Assembly (NCBI RefSeq): GCF_023101665.1
Contig: NZ_CP082161.1
Coordinates: 5,828,001 to 5,892,000 of the forward strand
Direction: 5' to 3'
Length of the DNA stretch: 64,000 bases
From: Bradyrhizobium sp. 195
GTDB lineage: Bacteria; Pseudomonadota; Alphaproteobacteria; Rhizobiales; Xanthobacteraceae
Within the stretch, counting starts at the first letter, position 1; the number at the start of each line of letters is the position of its first letter. The position numbers were made by a program, and so were the translations under genes. This document shows, one piece after another, positions 33,413 to 42,137 of this stretch. The notes below the pieces were generated by a model, which ran no database searches, was not told the origin of the DNA, and worked only from the letters and a program-made list of their open reading frames with translations.

Positions 33413-34831
33413 TTACGACCTTTGATAGTCGTCTTCAATCCGGATGATGTCGTCTTCCCCGAGATAGCTTCCGGTCTGGACCTCGATCAGTTCCAGCATG
33501 ATTTTACCGGGGTTCTCCATGCGGTGGACCGCACCCATGGGAATGTAGATCGACTCGTTCTCGTGCACGGTCTTCACGGTCTCGTTGACGGTGACACGGG
33601 CTGCGCCGCGAACCACGATCCAGTGCTCGGCACGATGATGGTGCTTCTGCAGCGACAGCCGCCCGCCCGGCTTCACCACGATGCGCTTGACCTGGTGGCG
33701 CTCACCATTGTCGACGGACTGATAGCTGCCCCAGGGCCGATGCACTTTGAGATGCTCCTCGGTGACCTTGGGCGCGACCGCCTTCAGCTTCGTGACCAGA
33801 CGCTTCAGGCCGTTGGCATCCTTCTGGCGCGAGACCAGAACCGCGTCCGCGGTTGCGACCACGACGAGATCGTCGACGCCTTCGAGCGCGACCAGCGCCT
33901 GGTCGGTGGTGACGTTGCAGTTGCGGGAATCCTCGAACACCGCGGCCCCATGCGCCGCATTGCCTTGCGCGTCCTTGTCCGAGAGCTCCCACACTGCGTG
34001 CCAGGAGCCGACGTCGGACCAGCCGCACGACACCGGCACGACCGCTGCGCGCGAAGTTTTCTCCATCACGGCATAGTCGATCGAGATCGCCTTCGCCGCG
34101 CCGAACGCCTCGGGCTCCAGCGTGACGAAGCCGAGATCGCGGCCGGCATTGTTGACCGCATTGGTGACGGCATCGACGCTTGCCGCATCGACCTTGCGGT
34201 ATTCGTCGAGCAGCACGCTGGCCGGGAACATGAAGTTGCCGCTGTTCCAGAGATAGCCCGAATTGACGTAGTCGGAGGCCTTCACCGCGTCCGGCTTCTC
34301 GACGAAGCGCGCGACCGCATGCACTTCCCCGGAGATCACCTCACCCGGATTGATGTAGCCATATTCGGTCGCCGGCCGCTCCGGCTTGACGCCGAAGGTG
34401 ACGATGCGCCCGGTGCTCGCGGCCGCAAGACCTTCGCGGCAGGCGGCGACGAAAGCGGCAGTGTCCTGCACCACGTGATCGGCGGCGAGGGCGAGCACGA
34501 CGGCTTCACTGGCGCGGTTCTGTGCGAACGCCGCGCCCGCGGCGATCGCAGGTCCTGAATCACGCCGCATCGGCTCGAGGATCACGTCGGCCTCGATGCC
34601 GATCTCGGCGAGCTGCTCCAGCACCATGAAACGATAGGACGCGTTGGTGATGACGATCGGCCGGTCGAACAGCTGTGGATCCGAGACGCGCAGCAGCGTG
34701 TCCTGGAAGGTCGAGCGCGTGCCGAACAGCGGCAGGAACTGCTTGGGCCGCACCTCGCGCGAAGCCGGCCAAAGCCGCGTGCCGGCGCCGCCGCACATGA
34801 TCAGGGGGATTATGCGTTTGTCCATCGTCAT
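33413..34831 (-). CDS. manC: Mannose-1-phosphate guanylyltransferase / mannose-6-phosphate isomerase
   Basis: A 472-residue bifunctional type II enzyme. The N-terminal nucleotidyltransferase has GGAGTRLWPASRE and the later FVEKPD; the C-terminal cupin isomerase domain has RPWGSY, a metal-binding LQKHHHRAEHW and IPMGAVHRMENPG. It makes GDP-mannose for O-chain or exopolysaccharide sugars. The start at 34831 has AAGG about 6 nt upstream and follows the epimerase stop immediately (1-nt gap), so the two are coupled. Confidence 0.93.
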   Translation of the reverse strand: MTMDKRIIPLIMCGGAGTRLWPASREVRPKQFLPLFGTRSTFQDTLLRVSDPQLFDRPIVITNASYRFMVLEQLAEIGIEADVILEPMRRDSGPAIAAGAAFAQNRASEAVVLALAADHVVQDTAAFVAACREGLAAASTGRIVTFGVKPERPATEYGYINPGEVISGEVHAVARFVEKPDAVKASDYVNSGYLWNSGNFMFPASVLLDEYRKVDAASVDAVTNAVNNAGRDLGFVTLEPEAFGAAKAISIDYAVMEKTSRAAVVPVSCGWSDVGSWHAVWELSDKDAQGNAAHGAAVFEDSRNCNVTTDQALVALEGVDDLVVVATADAVLVSRQKDANGLKRLVTKLKAVAPKVTEEHLKVHRPWGSYQSVDNGERHQVKRIVVKPGGRLSLQKHHHRAEHWIVVRGAARVTVNETVKTVHENESIYIPMGAVHRMENPGKIMLELIEVQTGSYLGEDDIIRIEDDYQRS

Positions 34832-34832
34832 C

Positions 34833-35822
34833 TCAAACCTTGAAGTAGTCCCGATACCAGGTGACAAAATTGTGGACCCCATGCTCGATCGGCGTTGACG
34901 GTGCAAAGCCGGTGTCGCGCATCAAATCCTCGACATCCGCGAACGTTTCCAGCACATCTCCCGGCTGCATCGGCAGCAATTCTTTGATCGCCGTCCGGCC
35001 CAGCTCCCGCTCCAGAAGACCGACGACGTGCATCAGTTCCTCCGGATGGTGATTGCCGACATTGTAGACCTTAAACGGCGCATTTGCGGCAGCCGGATCG
35101 TCGGCGGGCACAAGATCGATCAGCCTGGATACTACACGCGTCACATCATCAATATAGGTGAAGTCGCGGCGCATCTGCCCATGGTTAAAGAGCCGGATCG
35201 GCTTGCCCGCCATGATGGCGTTCACGAACAGAAACATGGCCATGTCGGGCCGACCCCACGGGCCGTAAATGGTAAAGAAGCGCAGACCCGTGACCGGCAG
35301 GCGATAGAGATGGCTGTAGGACTGCGCCATCACCTCGTTCGCCTTCTTGGTTGCGGCGTAGAAGCTCACGGGATGATCGGTGCGGTCCGCAACCGCAAAT
35401 GGCAGTTTTGTGTTGGCGCCATAAACGGAGGATGACGAGGCGTAGACGAGATGACGACAGCCGTAGTTGCGGCAGCCCTCGAGCACGTTGAGAAAGCCCT
35501 GCAGATTGGAATCCGCGTAAGCGTGCGGTTGCTCGATCGAGTAGCGCACGCCAGCCTGCGCCGCGAGATGCACAACCTCTGTAAAGCGATGCTGCGCAAA
35601 CAGCGCCGCCATCGCCTCGCGGTCGGCAAGATCGGCCTCGACGAAGGAAAAGCGGGAGTCGCTCTCCAACAGCGCCAGACGCGCCCGTTTCAATGCCGGA
35701 TCGTAATAGGCGTTGAGATTGTCGAGCCCGACGACGGACCGGCCTTCGCCCAGGAGTTGCCGGGCAACGTGAAAGCCGATGAAGCCAGCCGCCCCCGTGA
35801 CCAAAATCGCCTGATCCATCAT
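34833..35822 (-). CDS. UDP-glucuronate 4-epimerase-like SDR enzyme
   Basis: A 329-residue extended SDR. The NAD site is VTGAAGFIGFHVA (about residue 8), the Ser region YASSSSVYG, and the catalytic YxxxK in FYAATKKANE. Near the end are RRDFTYIDDV and the YNVGNHHPEEL motif. This combination is typical of LpsL/Cap1J enzymes that interconvert UDP-glucuronate and UDP-galacturonate. The gene leads the manC unit; its promoter region (35823-36009) is shared with a divergent membrane protein and has a 9-bp inverted repeat. Confidence 0.88.
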   Translation of the reverse strand: MMDQAILVTGAAGFIGFHVARQLLGEGRSVVGLDNLNAYYDPALKRARLALLESDSRFSFVEADLADREAMAALFAQHRFTEVVHLAAQAGVRYSIEQPHAYADSNLQGFLNVLEGCRNYGCRHLVYASSSSVYGANTKLPFAVADRTDHPVSFYAATKKANEVMAQSYSHLYRLPVTGLRFFTIYGPWGRPDMAMFLFVNAIMAGKPIRLFNHGQMRRDFTYIDDVTRVVSRLIDLVPADDPAAANAPFKVYNVGNHHPEELMHVVGLLERELGRTAIKELLPMQPGDVLETFADVEDLMRDTGFAPSTPIEHGVHNFVTWYRDYFKV

Positions 35823-35881
35823 CCTGTTCCCTGGGGATAGCCAACCCGCGATGCCTGTTTTGCCGCGGTATTGCGGGGGTC

Positions 35882-35917
35882 GCAATAGCCAGGCCGCCCT
35901 TTCATAACGGCTATTGC
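35882..35917. promoter_or_regulatory. Inverted repeat GCAATAGCC-N18-GGCTATTGC in a divergent promoter
   Basis: Perfect 9-bp arms separated by 18 nt, 60 nt upstream of the epimerase start and 93 nt upstream of the flippase-like gene start. It could be a binding site for a dimeric regulator that controls both O-chain units, or a leader hairpin. Confidence 0.5.
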
Positions 35918-36009
35918 AAGATCGGCGCCAAAACCATACCAAAGCGGCCGAATTCGGCGCTCGCGTCGGGTTGCCTCAAATCCTCGCAAACCCTGTTCAT
36001 GCGGACGAG

Positions 36010-36969
36010 ATGCGCCGAATCCTGCTGTCGACGGCCAAAATCCTGATTTCCGCTGCGCTGCTCTATCTGGCGCTGCGCAAGGTCGATCTATCCGAACTGT
36101 TTTCGCGCTTCACCGTGACCAGCCTGTTCTGGATCGGCGTGGCGATCGCGATCACGTTCCTGCAGATCTTCGTCGGCGTGCTGCGCTGGCGCGAGATCAG
36201 CGCCGTCTGCGGCGCGCCGCTCGAGCTCGGCCGCGCCATGCGCTACAACGTGATCGGCTCTTTCTTCAACCAGACCCTGCCGTCGGCGATCGGCGGCGAT
36301 GCGGTCCGGCTGTGGCTCGTCGCGCGCGCCGGCGCGGGCTGGCGTGCGGCGACCTACTCGATCTTCGTCGACCGCGCGATCGGCTTGATCGCGCTCGCGA
36401 TCGTGATCGTCGCGAGCCTGCCCTGGAGCTACACCCTGATCACCGACCCGCACGGACGTTCGGCGCTGCTGCTCGTCGATCTCCTGGCGCTCGCCGGCGG
36501 CCTCGGCTTCCTGATCTTCGGCGCGCTGAAATGGCGCTGGCTGAAGACCTGGTGGGCCACGCATCACCTTCACGCCTGTGCGGTGATCGCCAACCGCGTG
36601 ATCTTCAGCCGCACCCGCGGGCCGATCATCGCAATCCTGTCGGTGCTCGTTCACGTGCTCGCTGTCGTCATCGCCTGGTGCGTGGTGCAGTCGATTGCGG
36701 CCCCGGTCCGCTTCAGCGACGTCTTTCTGCTGGTGCCGCCCGTGATGCTGATCACGATGATGCCGATCTCGATCGCCGGCTGGGGCGTGCGTGAAGCCAC
36801 GATGGGCCTGGCGTTCGGTTTCGCCGGACTTGCCGCCAACGAGGGCGTCAACATCTCGCTGCTGTTCGGCGCCGTATCCTTCATCGTCGGTGCGTTCGGG
36901 GGCCTCGTCTGGATCCTCAGCGCGGAGAAGGCGGCGCAAGGCTCGGCTCCGATCGGAGTGCCGGAGTGA
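36010..36969 (+). CDS. Lysylphosphatidylglycerol synthase-TM/flippase-like membrane protein
   Basis: A 319-residue protein with about eight membrane helices of the LPG_synthase_TM/AglD-like family. The conserved SFFNQTLPSAIGGDAVRLW block is at residues ~85-105, and PISIAGWGVREATMGL near residue 255. Many relatives are encoded in polysaccharide clusters and may move lipid-linked sugars or act as transferases. The start is set at the ATG at 36010; the frame is open from 35914. It overlaps the next gene by 4 nt. Confidence 0.82.
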   Translation: MRRILLSTAKILISAALLYLALRKVDLSELFSRFTVTSLFWIGVAIAITFLQIFVGVLRWREISAVCGAPLELGRAMRYNVIGSFFNQTLPSAIGGDAVRLWLVARAGAGWRAATYSIFVDRAIGLIALAIVIVASLPWSYTLITDPHGRSALLLVDLLALAGGLGFLIFGALKWRWLKTWWATHHLHACAVIANRVIFSRTRGPIIAILSVLVHVLAVVIAWCVVQSIAAPVRFSDVFLLVPPVMLITMMPISIAGWGVREATMGLAFGFAGLAANEGVNISLLFGAVSFIVGAFGGLVWILSAEKAAQGSAPIGVPE

Positions 36970-37985
36970 CGACCCTCGTCTCGGGTCCGGACCCTGCGGC
37001 CGGACTGGTGCTGCTCGCGCTTGCGCCAGCTGGGCTGGCCGCACTGATCTCCGCCGGCATCACTTGGTGCAGCATGCCGCTGCTGCAGCGCTATGCGTTG
37101 GCGCGTCCGAACGCACGCTCATCACACAAGCTCCCAACACCGCAAGGTGCGGGCGTCGCGGTCGTCGCCGCCACCCTGCTTGTCGGCTGGATTTATGCTT
37201 GGATTCCCCTGCCCCTGATCGGCTCCGCCGTGCTGATCGCTCTGGTCGGGCTTGTCGACGACATCAGGCCGCTGCCGGTCGTGCTCCGGCTCCTGTTGCA
37301 GGCGGGAGCTGTGGCCGCCGTCGTGCTCACGACACCGGAGGCGATGCGGATCGTTCCAGCCCTGCCGCTTGCCGCTGAACGCACCCTCCTTCTGGTCGGC
37401 GGCGTCTGGTTCGTGAACCTCGTCAATTTCATGGACGGGCTCGACCTCATGACCGTGGCGGAGGTGGTGCCTGTCACGGCCGCGCTCGGATTGCTCGGCT
37501 GGTATGGCGACCTCTCTCCGTCCGTAGCGTGGCTCGCGATGGCCCTGTGCGGCGCCATGCTTGGCTTTGCGCCCTTCAACAGGCCGGTCGCAAAGGTGTT
37601 CTTGGGCGATGTCGGCAGCCTGCCGATCGGCCTCTTGCTCGGCTGGTGCCTGCTGGAGCTTGCCTGGCAGGGGCACCCCGCTGCGGCGCTGCTGCTGCCA
37701 GCCTATTACCTTGCGGATTCCACCATCACGCTGTTTCGGCGCATCATCAGGCGCGAGCCGTTCTGGTCGGCGCACCGCACGCATTTCTATCAGCGCGCCA
37801 CTGACAACGGATTCACCGTCAAGCGGGTGACCGGCGAGGTGTTCGCGCTCAATCTCGTGCTGGCGTTGCTTGCCGTCGTCACCGTTCGCGCCGGCTCGCT
37901 GACGGTCACGATCGTGTCCTTGTTCGCAGGCGCAGTCCCGGTCGCTTTCGTGCTGCAGCGCTTCTCGCGCACTCAGACGTCCTGA
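36966..37985 (+). CDS. Polyprenyl-phosphate N-acetylhexosamine-1-phosphate transferase (WecA/WbpL-like)
   Basis: A 339-residue membrane enzyme of the WecA/MraY family (glycosyltransferase family 4 in older naming), about 10 helices. The metal/substrate motifs are VGLVDDIRPL, NFMDGLDLMT and FLGDVGSLPIG, with a C-terminal HRTHFYQRA loop. It starts O-chain synthesis by placing a sugar phosphate on undecaprenyl phosphate. The GTG start overlaps the preceding stop (GTGA), and the 3' end overlaps the convergent epimerase gene by 13 nt. Confidence 0.88.
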   Translation: MTTLVSGPDPAAGLVLLALAPAGLAALISAGITWCSMPLLQRYALARPNARSSHKLPTPQGAGVAVVAATLLVGWIYAWIPLPLIGSAVLIALVGLVDDIRPLPVVLRLLLQAGAVAAVVLTTPEAMRIVPALPLAAERTLLLVGGVWFVNLVNFMDGLDLMTVAEVVPVTAALGLLGWYGDLSPSVAWLAMALCGAMLGFAPFNRPVAKVFLGDVGSLPIGLLLGWCLLELAWQGHPAAALLLPAYYLADSTITLFRRIIRREPFWSAHRTHFYQRATDNGFTVKRVTGEVFALNLVLALLAVVTVRAGSLTVTIVSLFAGAVPVAFVLQRFSRTQTS

Positions 37986-38920
37986 GCCGACAACGCCAGC
38001 CGCAACCCTTCGTCCAGGGAGACCTCCGGCTGCCAGCCGGTCGCGAGCGCCTTGGAGATGTTGAGCTCGAGCGAGCCGATCAGGCTGTCATGCGTATCCT
38101 GCCGGCCCATGACGCTCAGCAGCGTGCTGAGCAGGCCCGGCGGCATGCCGAACAGCCGCAGGCTCTTGCCGGACGCATCGGCCAGACGCGTGATAAATTC
38201 GGGTGTCGAGACCTGCTCCCTGTCGGCCACGAGGAAGATTTCGAAATTGCTGGCGGGATCATGATGACCGAGCCGGCGCAAGATGAACGACGACAGGTTC
38301 TGCACGGCAAGAAAAGCGCGCTGGTTGCGGATCGCGGCAAAGGGCAGCGGCAGCCCGAGATCGACCGCACGCGTCAGCAGCGCGAAATTGCCCTTGGCGC
38401 CGGCGCCATAGACCAGCGGCGGCCGGATCACCGAGATTTTCATATCGTTATCGCGCGCCAGCGTTCTCAAGCCCGCCTCGGCCGCGGCCTTGGACATGCC
38501 GTAGAGGCCGCGCGGCGTCAGGATGTCGTTCTCGCTGAATGGGGCGCGGCCCTCGTTGCTGCGGCCGTGCACGAGCACGGTGCTGACGAAGACGAACTGG
38601 CGCACGCCGGCCGTCGCCGCGCAGCGTGCCAAATGCAGCGTGCCGGCGATGTTGACGTTGCGGTAGAGCTGGACCGCGTGCTCCTCGTGCTTGTGGTGCA
38701 CACGCGCAGCGAGATGGACGACGGCGTCGACGCCTTCCAGCGCGGCCTGCCAATCGGTCTCCGGACCGATTGTTTCGATCACGACTTCGCCCTCGACGCC
38801 TTCCGAACTGCGAACCGCGCGGCGGACCGACCATCCCTCGCGAGCGAGCGCCGGCACGATATGACGGCCAACGAAGCCGCTCGCTCCCGTCACCAATACG
38901 ACCGGCTTCTTCTCGTTCAT
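37973..38920 (-). CDS. NAD-dependent sugar epimerase/reductase (WbpV/WbpK-like SDR)
   Basis: A 315-residue extended SDR: NAD site VTGASGFVGRH (residues 10-20), VHLAARVHH, FVSTVLVHG and the catalytic YGMSKAAAE. Family members in O-antigen clusters reduce or epimerise C4 of UDP-4-keto-6-deoxy sugars. With the WbpM-like dehydratase nearby it could complete UDP-QuiNAc or UDP-FucNAc synthesis; which one is inference. Its ATG overlaps the stop of the upstream glycosyltransferase (ATGA), so the genes are coupled. Confidence 0.85.
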   Translation of the reverse strand: MNEKKPVVLVTGASGFVGRHIVPALAREGWSVRRAVRSSEGVEGEVVIETIGPETDWQAALEGVDAVVHLAARVHHKHEEHAVQLYRNVNIAGTLHLARCAATAGVRQFVFVSTVLVHGRSNEGRAPFSENDILTPRGLYGMSKAAAEAGLRTLARDNDMKISVIRPPLVYGAGAKGNFALLTRAVDLGLPLPFAAIRNQRAFLAVQNLSSFILRRLGHHDPASNFEIFLVADREQVSTPEFITRLADASGKSLRLFGMPPGLLSTLLSVMGRQDTHDSLIGSLELNISKALATGWQPEVSLDEGLRLALSAQDV

Positions 38921-40137
38921 CGTTGCTCCGACAGGTCCGGGTTGCGCAACAATTCGTCGATCAGCGCCGCATAGGCATTCATTGCGGTCGTCCTGTCAAA
39001 CCGGGATGCCGCCTTCACCGCGCGCGCTGCGATGGTGCCGTCGTCGGACCGGGACGCCGCGCGGATCGCGTCTGCAAGCTGATCGGCGCGGCCTGGCGTC
39101 ACGACCCAGCCGAGCCCGTTCTCCACCACCGTCAAGGCGGCCTCGGCCTCCGGCTCGGACACCAGCACCACGGGGCGGCCGACCGCCAGCAGATTGTAGA
39201 ACCGGCTCGGCACCGACACCCCCGCAACGTCCTTCCGGTACGGAATGATCCAGAGATCGGCGGACGCCAGAAACGCCTCGAGCTCGGAATCCTCGACGCG
39301 CCCGACAAAGGAGACATTGGGAAGGCTCGCCGCCGCCTGCAACTGCTTCAGTCGTTCGAAGCCGATGCCCCAGCCGGACAGCAGGAAGTGAATGTCCGCC
39401 TCGTCCTTGAGAAGCCGCGCCGCCTCGAACACGATGTCCGGATCATGGGTGAAGCCCAGATTGCCCGACAGGCCGACGATGAAGCGCGCGGCAATCGCCT
39501 CGCGGAACGGATTGTCCGAACTGACCGGCCGCGGCGTGGGCACCAGCGTCGCCCAGTTCGGGATGAAGCGGATCTTGTTCCGCCTCATTCCGGAATAGCT
39601 CAGCAGCGGACGCTCCGCGTCGCGGCCGATGGTGACGACGGCATTGAGCGCGCGGAACATCAGGCCGTTGGCGGCCCGCATCGTCCGCGTCACCAGCGAG
39701 CCGGGCTTCAAGAGGCCCGCCATCACCAGCACGTCGGGAAAGAGGTCGTGCAGGATCAGTGCCGAGCGCGCCCCCTTGAACCTGGCTGCCGCCACCACCG
39801 CGTAAGGCAGCATGAACGGCGCGGTGACCGTGAGCACGACGTCCCCTCGCCTCAGCTGCCGCGTCAATGCGAAGAACGTGCGCGCCGCGAACAGGAGCTC
39901 GGACACTCCGCGCCGCACCAGCGCCGCCTTGCCTGCCAGGCTGTTCTTGATTGCGACGACGCGCGGCTTGCCCGGGCCGGTCTGCGAGGCCGGCAATGCG
40001 CCCGGCCAGCCCGAGAGCACGACGACCTCGTGCCCGGCGGCGAGACGGCAGGCGATCTCGGCCATGATCGCCGCCGTCGTGCTGGTATCCGGCGGATAAT
40101 GCTGGCTCGCGACGACGATCTTGCCGGAGGGCTGCAT
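38917..40137 (-). CDS. GT4-family glycosyltransferase (WbuB-like)
   Basis: A 406-residue GT-B enzyme. N-terminal SQHYPPDTSTTAAIM opens the acceptor domain, and the donor domain carries GNLGFTHDPD and the late VPSRFYNLLAVGRPVV. WbuB-type enzymes add the second sugar (often fucosamine) to the O-unit. It lies 2 nt after the dehydratase stop and overlaps the epimerase by 4 nt, in the same operon. The sugar donor is not known. Confidence 0.87.
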   Translation of the reverse strand: MQPSGKIVVASQHYPPDTSTTAAIMAEIACRLAAGHEVVVLSGWPGALPASQTGPGKPRVVAIKNSLAGKAALVRRGVSELLFAARTFFALTRQLRRGDVVLTVTAPFMLPYAVVAAARFKGARSALILHDLFPDVLVMAGLLKPGSLVTRTMRAANGLMFRALNAVVTIGRDAERPLLSYSGMRRNKIRFIPNWATLVPTPRPVSSDNPFREAIAARFIVGLSGNLGFTHDPDIVFEAARLLKDEADIHFLLSGWGIGFERLKQLQAAASLPNVSFVGRVEDSELEAFLASADLWIIPYRKDVAGVSVPSRFYNLLAVGRPVVLVSEPEAEAALTVVENGLGWVVTPGRADQLADAIRAASRSDDGTIAARAVKAASRFDRTTAMNAYAALIDELLRNPDLSEQR

Positions 40138-40139
40138 GG

Positions 40140-42053
40140 TCAGGCCGCGGTCGACCCGAATTCGGGCACCGCATCCTTGAGGATAGTCCTGATGGTGGCG
40201 CGATCGTCGCGCGCGATCGCCTGCTCGAGCGCCGCGGTCCACTTGCGCAGCGTCTGCATCGGCGGCTCGTTCGGCTGCGCGGCCATGATGCCGGCAACTC
40301 CGATCTCGCGGGTCGGCTCCTCGGAAGCGAACAGGATCTCGTGGAGACGTTCGCCCGGCCGCATGCCCGTGAACACGATCTCGATGTCGTAGCCGGGCTG
40401 CAATCCGGAGAGGCGGATCATGCGCTCGGCGAGATCGACGATCTTCACCGGCTGGCCCATGTTGAGCACGTAGACCGAGACGTCGGGACGCTGCGTTCCG
40501 AGCGCATGCGTGGCCGCGGTGATGACGAGATCGCAGGCCTCGCGGATGGTCATGAAGTAGCGGACCATGTCGGGATGCGTCACCGTCACCGGGCCGCCGG
40601 CCTCGATCTGCGCCTTGAATTTCGGCACCACCGAGCCGTTCGAGGCCAGCACGTTGCCGAACCGGACCGAGATCAGCCGCATCGGCGGCTTGGCGCCGTG
40701 CGCCGCGGCTGCGAGGTCGTGATCCAGCGCCTGGCAGTACATCTCGGCAAAACGCTTGGTCAGGCCGAGCATCGACACCGGCTCGATCGCCTTGTCGGTC
40801 GAAATCATCACCATGGCTTCGGCGCCGGCGGCAACGGCGGCATCCGCAACGTTCATGGAGCCGAAGATGTTGGTCTTGACGCCCTCGCTCCAGTCGCGCT
40901 CGAGGATCGGCACGTGCTTGAGCGCCGCGGCGTGGAACACGATGTCCGGCTTGAACCCGGCCATCAGGCGCATGATGCGCTCGCGGTCGCGAATGTCGGC
41001 GATCCGTCCTTCGATCTCGGCGACCGCGCCTCGCGCGGCGAGCGCTTCCGTGATGGCGTAGAGCGCCGGCTCCGAGTTTTCCACGATCAGGAGCCGCGCC
41101 GCGCCAAAGGCAACGACGCGCTCGCAGATTTCGGAACCGATCGAGCCGCCGCCGCCGGTGACGATCACCGCCTTGCCGTTGATCAGGGCTTCCAGGCGGG
41201 CATAATCGATCGTCTCGCTCGGCCGCAGCAGGAGGTCCTCGACCGCAACGGCGGTGAGCCGCGGCGTATCGCCACTCTCGAGCGAGGGCATCCGGTTGAC
41301 GATCACCCCTAACTTGCGCGCCCGCATCAGGATCGATTCCGGATGCGCCTCCGGCTCGAATGCCGACGGCGTCATGACGAGGCGCGCGATCGGTTTGTTG
41401 CGCTTGGCGAAGTCGGCGATGATGTCCTCGACGTCGTCGATGCCGCCCAGCACCGGCACGTTGCGGATGAACTGGCCGCGGTCGGAGGTCGAGGGCGACA
41501 GCACACCGACCGGCCAGATGCGCTTGATCGCCCCGCTCTCGATGCCGCGCAGGAGCACCTCGGCATCCGCGGCGCGGCCGATCAGCAGCGTCGGCGCGGC
41601 CTCCTCGCCTCTGGCGTGACGCCGCACCCGCGTATAGCGGAAGTAGCGGTAGGCCATGCGCAGCGCGCTGAGGAAGGAGATCTCGAGGAACCAGTAGAGG
41701 ACGATCGTCACCTTGCCGAGGAAGAAGGCGCCACGGACGTTGGGGGCGACGAAGATGTAGTCGAGCACGAGCAGCGCGACCGTCAGCACGGTCGCGACGC
41801 GGATGATGTTCAGCGCGTCAGGCAGCGAGATGAAGCGCCATTTCGTCGTGGTCAGGTTGAAGATAAAGAACACGACGACGCTGAAGGCGAGGAAGTAGGG
41901 CAGGATCTGGAACAGCAACGGCAAGCGGTCGAAGAAGCCGTCACCACCCTCGAATCGCAGATAAAAGGCGGCAAAAAGCGCTGCCGCGGTCGCCAGCAGG
42001 TCGTGGAGCGCGATCAGGAAATTGCGCAAGGTGAGATGCGAAAGACGCGTCAT
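40140..42053 (-). CDS. WbpM/FlaA1-like membrane UDP-GlcNAc 4,6-dehydratase
   Basis: A 637-residue protein: four membrane helices (residues ~10-130), a CoA/NAD-binding-like middle domain (~150-280) and an SDR domain (~290-600) with GGGGSIGSE (300-308), ISTDKA (417-422) and Lys433. Inverting dehydratases of this family have Tyr or Met four residues before this lysine; here it is Leu429. The C-terminal region ending in TGMRPGERLHE is complete. It probably makes a 4-keto-6-deoxy sugar nucleotide. The frame is open to 42107; start at 42053 is by homology. Confidence 0.88.
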   Translation of the reverse strand: MTRLSHLTLRNFLIALHDLLATAAALFAAFYLRFEGGDGFFDRLPLLFQILPYFLAFSVVVFFIFNLTTTKWRFISLPDALNIIRVATVLTVALLVLDYIFVAPNVRGAFFLGKVTIVLYWFLEISFLSALRMAYRYFRYTRVRRHARGEEAAPTLLIGRAADAEVLLRGIESGAIKRIWPVGVLSPSTSDRGQFIRNVPVLGGIDDVEDIIADFAKRNKPIARLVMTPSAFEPEAHPESILMRARKLGVIVNRMPSLESGDTPRLTAVAVEDLLLRPSETIDYARLEALINGKAVIVTGGGGSIGSEICERVVAFGAARLLIVENSEPALYAITEALAARGAVAEIEGRIADIRDRERIMRLMAGFKPDIVFHAAALKHVPILERDWSEGVKTNIFGSMNVADAAVAAGAEAMVMISTDKAIEPVSMLGLTKRFAEMYCQALDHDLAAAAHGAKPPMRLISVRFGNVLASNGSVVPKFKAQIEAGGPVTVTHPDMVRYFMTIREACDLVITAATHALGTQRPDVSVYVLNMGQPVKIVDLAERMIRLSGLQPGYDIEIVFTGMRPGERLHEILFASEEPTREIGVAGIMAAQPNEPPMQTLRKWTAALEQAIARDDRATIRTILKDAVPEFGSTAA

Positions 42054-42137
42054 CCGCCGACCGATGAAAACCCAGTTAGATGCAACCTGACCGCGCTGAT
42101 AGCCCATCTGGACCAGACTTGCCAGCCGCGCGGCCGC

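Noticed and set aside
38770..40392. 540-codon open frame on the plus strand
   Set aside because: Antisense to two sugar-nucleotide/glycosyltransferase genes with clear motifs.
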